Shown: positions 17,586 to 25,685 of the stretch, one piece after another | Layout of the letters: every line of letters begins with the position of its first letter | Numbering within the stretch: the first letter of the stretch is position 1 | From: Candidatus Binatia bacterium | Lineage (GTDB): Bacteria > Desulfobacterota > Binatia > UBA1149 > JAJCZL01 | Assembly (NCBI GenBank): GCA_028278325.1 | Contig: JANQEO010000006.1 | Span: 42,072 to 106,071 of the forward strand | Direction: 5' to 3' | Length of the DNA stretch: 64,000 nt | The notes under the pieces: model-generated | What the model was told of the DNA's origin: nothing | What the model saw: only the letters and a program-made list of their open reading frames with translations | Databases searched by the model: none | Position numbers and translations under genes: made by a program

Positions 17586-18548
17586 TCACGCGTTGACGGC
17601 TTGGCGCACCGGTTCTTCGGCCACGACCTCGTCCGGCCTCGTCTTCCAGCGCCTGTGACCCCAGTTCCATTGCTCGGGGTGGCGCCGGACCGCATCTTCG
17701 ATCTCTTTCGTGTAGCGCTCGGTCAACGCGCGCACCTTGTCTTCCCTCGAGGACAGTCCCGCCGCGGGCGAGCCGGGGCCCCCGGGCCGTATCGGCTCGC
17801 TGACGTCCAATGCCAACCTGTCGCCGTCCCACACCGCGAACATCGGTAGCACCGGAAGCCCCGAAGCCAGGGAAAGGCGCGCCATCACCGTCGAGGTGCA
17901 GGCCGGAGTTCCGAACATGTCCACAAAGATGCCGCGGCCGGCGCGCTGGTTCTGGTCCAACGCAATGGCGACGGTTCCTCCCGAATTCAACACCCGAAGA
18001 GCCGTACGCATGCCCGCGGTTCGTTGCAGGACCTCGACGCCTGCGGCACGCCGGCGGCCGTCATAAAAACGCTCGAAGAAGCGGTTACGAAAGCCACGAT
18101 GCAATACGGCAAACTGCGGCGTGAAGCGGGCCACCAGACGGGCCATCAACTCGAAGTTGCCGAGGTGCGCGGTAAGAACGAGCAATCCGCTGTCGCCTGC
18201 TCGCGCCCTGTTGAACGCTTCCAGGGCGGGCTGCGCACGGGCGAGAGCATCCTCGTCAGTGAGTGAATGTGCGTGAGCGACTTCGGCTGCCAAACGCCCC
18301 CAATAAGCCGCCGCGACCCGAACGCTACGAGCGATCTCGTCATCGCTGAGTTCCGGGAAGGCCCGGCGGATATTGGCCTCTATCACCTCTCCCCTCGTCG
18401 TCCTCATGATGACGGACGAGACCGGGGCAAGTACGGCCCTGAGTAGCCTAAGAGGAGTCCAGCCCGCCACACCCCATAGAATGCGAACGCCAACGTAGGC
18501 TACAAAGTCGCGGATGGCCGGCACCAGCGAAGTGTAGGCATGGCTCAT
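17586..18548 (-). CDS. Lysophospholipid acyltransferase, LpxL/HtrB family
   Basis: A 320-residue inner-membrane acyltransferase. A short N-terminal hydrophobic region is followed by the HX4(D/E) catalytic motif in TAHLGNFELMARLVA (His and Glu), then LHRGFRNRFFERF and VAIALDQNQRAGRGIFVDMFG, all typical of late lipid A (lauroyl/myristoyl-type) acyltransferases. The C-terminal RRHPEQWNWGHRRWK is also family-typical. It adds secondary acyl chains to lipid A or transfers acyl groups to other lipids. It stands alone, divergent from the mutase gene. Confidence 0.92.
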   Translation of the reverse strand: MSHAYTSLVPAIRDFVAYVGVRILWGVAGWTPLRLLRAVLAPVSSVIMRTTRGEVIEANIRRAFPELSDDEIARSVRVAAAYWGRLAAEVAHAHSLTDEDALARAQPALEAFNRARAGDSGLLVLTAHLGNFELMARLVARFTPQFAVLHRGFRNRFFERFYDGRRRAAGVEVLQRTAGMRTALRVLNSGGTVAIALDQNQRAGRGIFVDMFGTPACTSTVMARLSLASGLPVLPMFAVWDGDRLALDVSEPIRPGGPGSPAAGLSSREDKVRALTERYTKEIEDAVRRHPEQWNWGHRRWKTRPDEVVAEEPVRQAVNA

Positions 18549-18632
18549 GGAAAGACGCCAGCGGTGCCTGCCGTGCGGGACGACCGCTACCTTGTGGGAG
18601 CATCAAGGCCCTGCTAAGCGTTTAAGTTGTCT

Positions 18633-20624
18633 ATGAGCGAGACCGGGCAAGAACTCGAGACCAAACGCGCGCGGCCCTGGATCTTCCGAACCTACTCCGG
18701 ACACAGCTCCGCAGCCGCGTCCAACGAACTCTACCGCTCCAATCTGGCCAAGGGACAGACCGGCCTGAGCGTCGCTTTCGATCTACCGACCCAGACCGGG
18801 TACGACTCCGATCACCCTCTGGCTCGCGGTGAAGTCGGCAAGGTCGGCGTGCCGATCGACAGCATCAGCGACATGGACGCACTGTTCGAGGGTATCCCCC
18901 TCGACCGGATGAACACGTCCATGACGATCAACGCTACAGGTGCATGGCTGCTGGCTCTGTACACGGGAGTGGCCGAACGAACCGGCGTCGACCCTTCGGT
19001 GCTGCAGGGCACCATCCAAAACGACATCATCAAGGAATATCTGGCGCGCGGCACCTACATCTTCCCGCCCAAGCCCTCGATGAGACTGACCGGCGATGTG
19101 ATCGCCTACACCGTCGAGAACATCCCCAAGTGGAACCCGATAAACATATGCAGCTACCACCTGCAGGAAGCAGGTGCGGAGCCGGCCGAGGAATTGTCGT
19201 TCGCGCTGAGCAACGCCATGGCGGTTCTCGATGAGGTGCGCGGGCGTCCAGGAATCAGCGACGACATCTTCGCTCGCGTCTACGGCCGTATATCCTTCTT
19301 CGTCAACGCGGGAATGCGCTTCGTAGAGGAGGCCTGTAAGATGCGGGCCTTCGTCCAGCTCTGGGACGAGATCGGCCTGCGGCGCTACGGTATCGAGGAC
19401 CCCAAGCTGCGCCGCTTCCGCTACGGCGTTCAGGTCAACTCTCTCGGTCTCACCGAACAGCAGCCGGAGAACAACGCGATTCGCATCGCCATCGAGATGC
19501 TCGGCGTCGTGCTGTCCAAGAACGCTCGGGCGAGAGCCATTCAGCTGCCCGCGTGGAACGAAGCCCTCGGTCTCCCGCGGCCTTGGGACCAGCAGTGGGC
19601 TTTGCGAACGCAACAGATCATGGCCTTCGAAACCGATCTGCTGGAGATGGCCGACATCTTCGACGGCTCCGTGGCGATCGAAGAGAAGGTTTCCGAACTC
19701 GTGCGCTGCGCGCAAGAGGAAATGAACAAGATCGACGAACTCGGCGGTGCGGTTGCTGCGGTCGAGTCCAGCTACATGAAGCAGCGCCTGGTGGAGTCCA
19801 ACAGCAAGCGGCTTCAGCGCATCGAGAAGGGCGAACAGACCGTCGTCGGCGTCAACACCTATGCCGAGAGCGAAGCCTCCCCTCTCACCACCAACGGCAA
19901 GGCCGCCATCCAGCAGGTCGATCCCTCCGCCGAGCGGGATCAGATCGAAAGGCTACGCCAAGCCCGCAGCTCGCGCTCTCAGCAGGACGTTGATGCCGCG
20001 CTTCAGGCGGTCAGCGATGCCGCCAAGAGCGGCGACAACATTCTGCCTGCCTCCATCAGGGCCGCCCACGCCGGCGTAACGACCGGAGAATGGGCCGATA
20101 CACTGCGAGAGGTTTTCGGTGACTACCGGGCGCCAACAGGCGTCGTCGGTCAGGCCGCAGGCGATTCCAGCGACCTTATGGCACTGAGAGACAAGGTGAA
20201 GAACCTTGCCTCGTCGCTCGGGCGTCCGCCCCGCATCCTGGTGGGCAAGCCGGGTCTCGACGGGCACAGCAACGGCGCCGAGCAGATCGCCGTTAGAGCA
20301 CGCGACGCCGGCATGGACGTTATCTATGAAGGCATCCGCCTGACTACCGACGAGATAATCGCCACCGCCCAAGAAGAAGACGTCGACGTGGTCGGCCTGA
20401 GCATTCTGTCCGGCTCCCATCTCGAGTTGGTTCCCGAAGTGGTAAGCGGGTTGACGAGCGCCGGTCTCGACGACGTCTCCGTAGTCGTCGGGGGCATAAT
20501 CCCGGACGCCGATGCGAAGCAGCTGATGGATGCCGGCGTGGCCGGGGTCTATACACCCAGCAGCTACAGGCTCAACGACATCATGGACGACATCATCGAT
20601 CTGGTGGTCAAGAGACGCGCCTAG
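18633..20624 (+). CDS. meaA: MeaA-type acyl-CoA mutase (probable ethylmalonyl-CoA mutase)
   Basis: A 663-residue adenosylcobalamin-dependent mutase in one chain. Residues 1 to about 500 are the substrate-binding TIM barrel (GQTGLSVAFDLPTQTGYDSD, RMNTSMTINATGAWLLALY, FRYGVQVNSLGLTEQQPENN, LPAWNEALGLPRPWDQQW). Residues about 528-655 are the B12-binding domain with the base-off DxHxxG motif DGHSNG. The length and these sequence blocks match MeaA/ethylmalonyl-CoA mutase better than methylmalonyl-CoA mutase (about 715 residues with a two-subunit form). Ethylmalonyl-CoA mutase makes methylsuccinyl-CoA in the glyoxylate-free acetyl-CoA assimilation pathway; no other gene of that pathway is in the window. 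The TTG at 18627 is an alternative start. There is no clear Shine-Dalgarno. Confidence 0.88.
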   Translation: MSETGQELETKRARPWIFRTYSGHSSAAASNELYRSNLAKGQTGLSVAFDLPTQTGYDSDHPLARGEVGKVGVPIDSISDMDALFEGIPLDRMNTSMTINATGAWLLALYTGVAERTGVDPSVLQGTIQNDIIKEYLARGTYIFPPKPSMRLTGDVIAYTVENIPKWNPINICSYHLQEAGAEPAEELSFALSNAMAVLDEVRGRPGISDDIFARVYGRISFFVNAGMRFVEEACKMRAFVQLWDEIGLRRYGIEDPKLRRFRYGVQVNSLGLTEQQPENNAIRIAIEMLGVVLSKNARARAIQLPAWNEALGLPRPWDQQWALRTQQIMAFETDLLEMADIFDGSVAIEEKVSELVRCAQEEMNKIDELGGAVAAVESSYMKQRLVESNSKRLQRIEKGEQTVVGVNTYAESEASPLTTNGKAAIQQVDPSAERDQIERLRQARSSRSQQDVDAALQAVSDAAKSGDNILPASIRAAHAGVTTGEWADTLREVFGDYRAPTGVVGQAAGDSSDLMALRDKVKNLASSLGRPPRILVGKPGLDGHSNGAEQIAVRARDAGMDVIYEGIRLTTDEIIATAQEEDVDVVGLSILSGSHLELVPEVVSGLTSAGLDDVSVVVGGIIPDADAKQLMDAGVAGVYTPSSYRLNDIMDDIIDLVVKRRA

Positions 20625-21664
20625 CGCGATTCGATCAAGCGGCCTTCCTCCTCGACTACCGCCCTGCCCCCGCCGTTGTCCTCGACGGCAACGCCTCTCA
20701 ACTCGAGCACAGCGTTACCGCGCACCTGCACACCGGGGCCGCCGTTGGAGTCGATGCGGCCCCCATCGAGTTTGACGCGGGACTCGCCTAGCACCACGAC
20801 TCCCGCGTCGTCGCTGTCGAAGATGACCGTATCGTGAAGCTCGACGTGGGAGATCAAGGAAACGCGTAGGCCGTCACCGTTGGGAGCTTTCCTCTCACCG
20901 TCGCCCGTGCCGTTGCCGAGAATTCGGTTCGATTGACCCGTCAAGGTAGCTCCGGACACACCGACCCCTTTGTCGAAGTTGTGCGTCACCAGGTTGGAAT
21001 CCAACCGGACACTCGAGCGCCTGCTCACCGTTATACCGTCGCGGTTTCGTTCGACTACGTTGTTGCGCAGGATCGCCTCCGCGTGATCGAACACGAGTAT
21101 CCCCTTGCCCTTGGTCCTGAAGCCGTTGCCGGTGAGATGGCAATTCTCCACCAACACACGCTTGGCCCCGGCCGATACGCCCACGCCGTCGTCTCGATTG
21201 CCCTCGCAACGGCAGTCCACGACAGCAACGTCAGTCGCGGCCTCTCCGGCGACGGAGATCCCGTCGAAAAGGAAACCCCTACTCGTCAATCCTTCGACCC
21301 GTACGCCGGGCCCCACGATGGTCAGGCCGCTGCAGCCCTCACGGCCGTCGGCCCGAACGCAACCGGCGTCGCTTATGACTACGCCGCTTGCCACGATCCG
21401 CGTGCCGGGCCCCGAGACGTGGGGCAACTCTTTGTCGATGAGGATTGACTCACCTTCGGGCAGCGAGAACGAGATCGTGACAGGATGCCCTGCTCGATTG
21501 GCCTTGGAGATGGCTTCTCTCAGACTGCCGCTGCCGGCCCCGGCCGACGATGTGACGACGAGGCTGTCTTGGGCATCCCGGGAGGTCTCTATCGGCCGCG
21601 CGGGCGCACAGGACGTCGCCGTCCAGCACAGCACCGCAAACAGAATAGCGCCTTTCGGCACCAC
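20621..21664 (-). CDS. Right-handed beta-helix lipoprotein
   Basis: A 347-residue protein. The N-terminus ILFAVLCWTATSC is a lipoprotein signal with Cys near residue 19. The body is a parallel beta-helix with PbH1-like repeats (VLVENCHLTGNGF, AILRNNVVERNRDGITVS, RLDSNLVTHNFDKGVGVS, VELHDTVIFDSDDAGVVVLG). This fold occurs in pectate lyases and surface or periplasmic polysaccharide-binding proteins, but no lyase catalytic residues are clear. The stop codon overlaps the meaA stop tail to tail (CTAG at 20621-20624). Confidence 0.85.
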   Translation of the reverse strand: MVPKGAILFAVLCWTATSCAPARPIETSRDAQDSLVVTSSAGAGSGSLREAISKANRAGHPVTISFSLPEGESILIDKELPHVSGPGTRIVASGVVISDAGCVRADGREGCSGLTIVGPGVRVEGLTSRGFLFDGISVAGEAATDVAVVDCRCEGNRDDGVGVSAGAKRVLVENCHLTGNGFRTKGKGILVFDHAEAILRNNVVERNRDGITVSRRSSVRLDSNLVTHNFDKGVGVSGATLTGQSNRILGNGTGDGERKAPNGDGLRVSLISHVELHDTVIFDSDDAGVVVLGESRVKLDGGRIDSNGGPGVQVRGNAVLELRGVAVEDNGGGRAVVEEEGRLIESR

Positions 21665-21673
21665 GGCCGCAGC

Positions 21674-22510
21674 CTACTGGGACATATAGATGCCGCCGTT
21701 GGGCGACACCGATTGGCCGGTCATGAAGCTGGCATCGTCGCTTGCCAAGAACACCGCGATCGCCGCCACCTCTTCGGGCTTTCCTTCGCGTGCCATGGGC
21801 GCCTGCGCCGTGACGACGCGCCTGGCCTCCGTGCCCATGTCCTTGAGCAACGGGGTGTCGATGAAGCCGGGTGCGATAGAGTTGACGCGCACGTTATAGG
21901 AAGCGGCTTCTCGTGCAGTCGCACGCGTGAAGGCCATGATCGCTCCCTTTGCGGCGCAGTAATCGGGCGCCCCGGCCAGAGAAGCGCTGCCCATGATCGA
22001 GCCCATGTTAATGATGCAGCCGCCGCGCTCGCCGACGCTCATCATCCGCAACGCTTCCCTGGTGCAGTAAAACGTTCCGTACAGATGAACCTTCAACATA
22101 CGGTCGAACTGTTCGTCGCTCAGGTCTTGTATCAGCGTCCAGTGCGTCGACACCTTGCCTTCGTTCATCAACTCGCCGAACTGGGCCAGTGAGGTCGCGT
22201 TGAGAGCGGCTGCGTACTGCGGGTCACCGTGTAATATGCCTGCATTGTTGACCAGTATGTCGAGCTGGCCGGCGGCGCCGCGAAACTCCTCGAATGCTTC
22301 GCGTACGGAGACGGAATCCGTTACGTCGCAACGCCCGCTCCAGGCACTGCCCGCAAGCTCACGGCATTCTGCGGCCACGTTGGCGGCCGCGTCCTCGTCG
22401 ATGTCGGTCACGAACACCGAGCCTCCTTCTCGTGCGAAGGCCGTACAGATGGCCGCCCCAATACCCGAACCTCCGCCGGTCACGAAGGCTGTCTTTTCTT
22501 GAAGTCTCAT
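21674..22510 (-). CDS. Short-chain dehydrogenase/reductase
   Basis: A 278-residue classical SDR with complete motifs: TGGGSGIGAAI (cofactor loop), D in FVTDIDED (NAD preference), NNAGI, catalytic Ser in NMGSIMGSASL, and YCAAK (Tyr-x-x-x-Lys). A C-terminal SFMTGQSVSPNGGIYMSQ segment is typical of the family. The ATG lies 13 nt after the PPOX-fold gene on the same strand, so both are probably one transcript. The substrate is unknown. Confidence 0.93.
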   Translation of the reverse strand: MRLQEKTAFVTGGGSGIGAAICTAFAREGGSVFVTDIDEDAAANVAAECRELAGSAWSGRCDVTDSVSVREAFEEFRGAAGQLDILVNNAGILHGDPQYAAALNATSLAQFGELMNEGKVSTHWTLIQDLSDEQFDRMLKVHLYGTFYCTREALRMMSVGERGGCIINMGSIMGSASLAGAPDYCAAKGAIMAFTRATAREAASYNVRVNSIAPGFIDTPLLKDMGTEARRVVTAQAPMAREGKPEEVAAIAVFLASDDASFMTGQSVSPNGGIYMSQ

Positions 22511-22523
22511 TCCTGTCTCCGAC

Positions 22524-22946
22524 TCAAAAGCCTTTGGAATAGTCCCAACTGAACCTGCTGCTAACCGTGATCTCGATGAGGTTGTCGCTGCCGTCGAGAG
22601 CTGCGGTGCTGGCGATGTAGCCCTCGCCCACCTCTTCTCCCAGATAGTGCTTGGCCAGACGGCGGCGCAGTTCGGGATCCGGCCCCGATATGGTGGCCGT
22701 GCCTCTCAACGTCACCCCTTTGTACGGTGCCACTCTCGTATCGACCGTCAGCGAGACGTTGGGGTTGTCCGCTATATTGCGGGCCTTGGTGGATCTCTCG
22801 TGAACGAGCACGTAGACCTTCCCGTCACGGTACTCGAACCAAATCGGTGAGCCCTCCGGCCTTCCCTGTCCGTCCACTGTGGCCAACACACCCATCTCGG
22901 GCTCGGCCAACAGCGCTTCTATCTCATGATCTTCGAGCTTCGGCAT
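22524..22946 (-). CDS. PPOX-fold flavin/F420-dependent oxidoreductase
   Basis: A 140-residue protein of the pyridoxamine-5-phosphate-oxidase-like split-barrel superfamily: GVLATVDGQGRPEGSPIWFE, KVYVLVHERSTKARNIADNP, VTLRGTATI and the C-terminal VSSRFSWDYSKGF. The RNI-type segment (STKARNIADNPNVSL) is typical of the F420-binding TIGR03618-like subgroup, although FMN binding cannot be excluded. The Shine-Dalgarno GGAGG, 6 nt from the ATG, lies within a perfect 8-bp hairpin directly upstream. The SDR gene follows. Confidence 0.82.
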   Translation of the reverse strand: MPKLEDHEIEALLAEPEMGVLATVDGQGRPEGSPIWFEYRDGKVYVLVHERSTKARNIADNPNVSLTVDTRVAPYKGVTLRGTATISGPDPELRRRLAKHYLGEEVGEGYIASTAALDGSDNLIEITVSSRFSWDYSKGF

Positions 22947-22948
22947 GC

Positions 22949-23051
22949 GTTTCCTCCACGAGGAAACCTAGGCCGCACCGGTTGCCGAGGCAACGGCACA
23001 CACTGTCGAGAACCGGGCATGACGCATCGCTCGTGACACAGCGCTGCGTCA
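22949..23051 (-). promoter_or_regulatory. Hairpin-rich leader with sequestered Shine-Dalgarno
   Basis: Three inverted repeats precede the PPOX-fold gene. The proximal one (22949-22967) is perfect: GTTTCCTC-GTG-GAGGAAAC, whose 3' arm contains the GGAGG ribosome binding site, ending 2 nt before the ATG. The second is GTTGCC-TC-GGCAAC (22981-22994). The third (23020-23051) has 12-nt arms (TGACGCA..GCT / AGC..TGCGTCA with a two-base mismatch) and an 8-nt loop. The first could block translation until melted or bound; the third could instead be a protein-binding operator between this gene and the divergent small ORF at 23162. Confidence 0.5.
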
Positions 23052-23161
23052 CGTCGAGTCGATGTACGGAGTAAAACCGGCGGATACCGACGGCCGGAAG
23101 GTGGCGTGGAACTTGCTCCGAGACGCGACCCGGACGCACCCCTCTTCTAGCGAGAAAGCAG

Positions 23162-23332
23162 ATGGAACGCCGCCACGACCAACACCCTCACAAGTACAAA
23201 GCGATGGCTGTGCGCCTGTTGATAGCGGCTCTGGTGACGATGGCGTTTACGACGGCTACTCTGGCCTCGGGCTCGGGCGCTGTCGCCTACCATGATGCCG
23301 GGGCCCCTTCGGTCCGGGGCGAGGCCGGCTAG
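23162..23332 (+). CDS. Possible 56-residue membrane or secreted peptide
   Basis: An ATG at 23162 opens a short frame with a basic N-terminus (ERRHDQHPHKYK) followed by a hydrophobic stretch (VRLLIAALVTMAFTTATLAS) and a short polar tail ending at the TAG 23330-23332. It looks like a signal sequence or single membrane span. No family is recognised and only a weak GAGAAAG precedes the start. It is divergent from the PPOX-fold gene. Confidence 0.35.
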   Translation: MERRHDQHPHKYKAMAVRLLIAALVTMAFTTATLASGSGAVAYHDAGAPSVRGEAG

Positions 23333-23345
23333 CGGTACCGATAAG

Positions 23346-23645
23346 CTACTTCTGCTGCTCCCAGTGCAGGCTCGTCAACACGACGCCGAGCACACCGCAC
23401 ACCAGATAGAGATGGGTACTGGCGAACCAGGTCGCCATCACCTTGAACCCGCGCATGGCGTGCTGCTCGAACAGGGCATCCAGGGCTGTAACCGAAAGTA
23501 GCGGGTTGAGCACCACACCGGTACGGATCCAGACCCACTCTCCGTTGGTCAGCCAGAGCTGCAACTGGGCGAGAACCAGCAGCAGGGACAAGGCGATGAG
23601 GGGAATACCTACCCGCCTGCTCAGTCTAGTTTTCTTCTTCGCCAT
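23346..23645 (-). CDS. Small two-segment membrane protein
   Basis: 99 residues from the ATG at 23645 (the open frame reaches 23681). The sequence has a basic N-terminus (MAKKKTRLSRR), a first membrane segment (GIPLIALSLLLVLAQLQLWL) and a second C-terminal one (THLYLVCGVLGVVLTSLHW). Between them is a charged or amphipathic loop of about 45 residues. No family recognised. It is convergent with the small ORF at 23162. Confidence 0.6.
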   Translation of the reverse strand: MAKKKTRLSRRVGIPLIALSLLLVLAQLQLWLTNGEWVWIRTGVVLNPLLSVTALDALFEQHAMRGFKVMATWFASTHLYLVCGVLGVVLTSLHWEQQK

Positions 23646-23880
23646 GACACCATAGTGACAAACATCGCCCGTCTCGCGCAATGCAAACCGTCGAAATCCC
23701 GGCGAACCGTCAAAAAAAATCTCGCGGCGTTAGTGCTGCGTTATCAACTAGTTGCGTGAATCTTTAAGTCCTACGAGTACATCTGCAACGGCGTGCGCAA
23801 CGACACCTCCACATCCATCCGCAATGCACCTGCAAAACGGACGCTCGTCTCCGTCACACCAATGCCGCACCGTCACCCCG

Positions 23881-24393
23881 TCACCACAAAGCGAAGATGA
23901 CGACTGCAATCATGACCACGGCCAATACCGATTTGACCAGGAAGCCGAGTAGTCGGCCGCGCAGCGCCGCAAGGCCGGTCGACACCGATGCCTCCAGACC
24001 ACCGCCCTCGTACCACACGGCGCAAGCCGCCCCGGCGAACGCGCCCGCCAAACCACCGAGCAGCGATCCAACGCCGAACAGAAACGGCGTGCCCACGACC
24101 GCACCTACGAAGGCCCCGACGAGGGTCATGCCGGTAACCACCCGCGACGGTCTCTTGTCGGCCGCCCCCAGACCGGCGGCCACCGCTTCCACGGCTTCGC
24201 CCGTAACGGCCATGCCGAACAACCAGGCCAGGGTCGCCGCTGCAATGGGATCGAAACCGGTAGCAAGCGCGTGAACCGTCGCTGCCAATGCGATCAGAAA
24301 GGTGCCGGGCCAACCCAGAACGACCAGAACAAGCCCCACCATGCAGGTGAGGAGCAACAACACGACGCCGAACAGGTGGAGTGCGGTGTCCAG
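23881..24393 (-). CDS. DUF456 family membrane protein
   Basis: A roughly 170-residue, glycine-rich protein with four to five membrane segments. The order LLLTCMVGLVLVVLGWPGTFLI, ATGFDPIAAATLAWLFGMAVTGEAVE, VGAFVGAVVGTPFLFGVGSLLG and LVKSVLAVVMIAVVIFAL is typical of DUF456. The open frame extends to 24504 inside the selenoprotein gene, but the family-like part begins just after that gene's TAA. The start is uncertain: a CTG at 24393 directly after the TAA would be coupled; a GTG at 24363 is the alternative. Function unknown. Confidence 0.78.
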   Translation of the reverse strand: MDTALHLFGVVLLLLTCMVGLVLVVLGWPGTFLIALAATVHALATGFDPIAAATLAWLFGMAVTGEAVEAVAAGLGAADKRPSRVVTGMTLVGAFVGAVVGTPFLFGVGSLLGGLAGAFAGAACAVWYEGGGLEASVSTGLAALRGRLLGFLVKSVLAVVMIAVVIFALW

Positions 24394-24394
24394 G

Positions 24395-25507
24395 TTACTG
24401 GGCGGCGGCCAGGACCGTGTGGTCCCGGGCGGAGGCGAGCGACATGATTTCGGGCTCGAGGCCCAGCAAGCGGCGCATGCGAGCCCACTGATTGGCGTCC
24501 GCAATCGCCGTAGCGAGGTCGAGTATGTCGAGGTCCTGATAGCCCTCGCCTCTCAACGCCTGCACCATTTCTTCGGTGGCCCTGTATGCGTAGCGCGTGC
24601 CCACGAATGCGAACGCTTCCACCGGGTCGGACGGGCGCGCATGAAACCCCTGGATGTCTTCGAGGCCCATCGGCAGAGAGGACTCCACTACGGCGTGAAC
24701 CTTGGCCAAAGTCTCACGATCGAGGCGGCTTCGTTCGTCACGTTCCTCAAGAGCCAGCCTCAGCGCTTCGATCAGCTGAGGCCTGGGCCTCAAAGGCTCG
24801 AACTCACCGTCAACCTCGCGTCCCAGTGCGCGGGCGAACACAGGCCGCATGTCATCGACTGCCTGTTCAAAAGTCCTGTCGTAGGTTCGGCGTTGGAGAT
24901 CCCAGTTCCTGAACAGGAAAGCCGCCGCTCTCACGCTCAACTTTCTGAGGAACTCCACCCTGCGAAGAGAAACAGGCAGGGCCTCCGGATCCACCTCGAG
25001 CAGATCCGCGATCCTGTTGATGAAGTGAAAGCCGCTGACGACTAGCGTATATTCGAGCGCACCGTCGCCTACCAGTTCCCTCACCGGGAGAAGATCCGAA
25101 GGGCTCAGCATCGCCGGTTGCTCGCAGGACTTGCGGCAGAGCTCGACGAGTGCGGCTTCCAACGGGGTAACGTCACGCGCCCGACCTTCGACGAGCGCCG
25201 CTACGCGGGTTGCCTGACCTCCTGCAGCCTGCAGGAACGCCTCATGGCCGTCTGTTCAATAGTCGCAGTTGTTGTAGCGGGAGATCATGGACGCGATCAT
25301 CTCGCGGTCCGTGCGCGGCTGAGTACCTACCCACATCGCCAGCTCCCACGTGCGGATCATCCGACGCATCGAGCCCGGCCGCAGGCTGAACATCTGTACG
25401 ATCTTGGCCACCATCTCACCCCCACCTGCGACATCGTACATGTAGCGATAAACACCAGCCGTCTCGCCGCCGGCCTTGTTCGGGGGTATCACTTCGATGA
25501 AAGGCAT
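24395..25507 (-). CDS. Selenoprotein A: carboxymuconolactone decarboxylase/AhpD-like, CxxU
   Basis: One 370-residue gene read through a TGA at 25258-25256 as selenocysteine (codon 84). Before the TGA, residues 1-83 (MPFIEVIPPNKA... SLRPGSMRRMI... DREMIASMISRYNNCDY) are the N-terminal half of the CMD/peroxidase-related family. After it, the same frame gives TDGHEAFLQAAGG, then ARDVTPLEAALVELCRKSC and ALEYTLVVSGFHFINRIADL, the C-terminal half. The TGA falls exactly where the family has its second Cys: Cys81-Asp-Tyr-Sec84-Thr-Asp-Gly-His88, i.e. CxxU-xxx-H. Residues about 180-370 form an additional domain I do not recognise. A SECIS-like hairpin lies 26 nt after the TGA. Cys/Sec with His makes a peroxidase or thiol-redox role likely. 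No strong ribosome binding site is seen. Confidence 0.9.
25220..25236 (-). promoter_or_regulatory. Candidate bacterial SECIS hairpin of selenoprotein A
   Basis: On the mRNA strand TCCTGCA-GGC-TGCAGGA forms a perfect 7-bp stem with a 3-nt loop starting with G; a further T-G pair is possible. The loop begins 26 nt after the TGA. The geometry (short apical loop with a G in the first two positions, 16-37 nt from the UGA) is that known for SelB-binding bacterial SECIS elements. Confidence 0.75.
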
Positions 25508-25685
25508 AGGTAGAATCCCGTACTCTTGTGGTCTCTACATACACTATTGGACACCCAGGCGGAAGGTATGCACCCGGGGGTCTCGATACGCCGGTGACTG
25601 CCGGTTATGAGTATGCTATATGGGCTCTAGCACTGGATCTGCATGGGCGTACGCGGGGTCGGTGTCGATATCCCGGGGGCGGACA

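Noticed and set aside
24395..25507. Pseudogene pair or two separate genes broken by a nonsense mutation
   Set aside because: The frame is fully open on both sides, family sequence continues without loss, the stop is exactly the resolving Cys codon, a SECIS-like hairpin follows, and selenoprotein B shows the same design.
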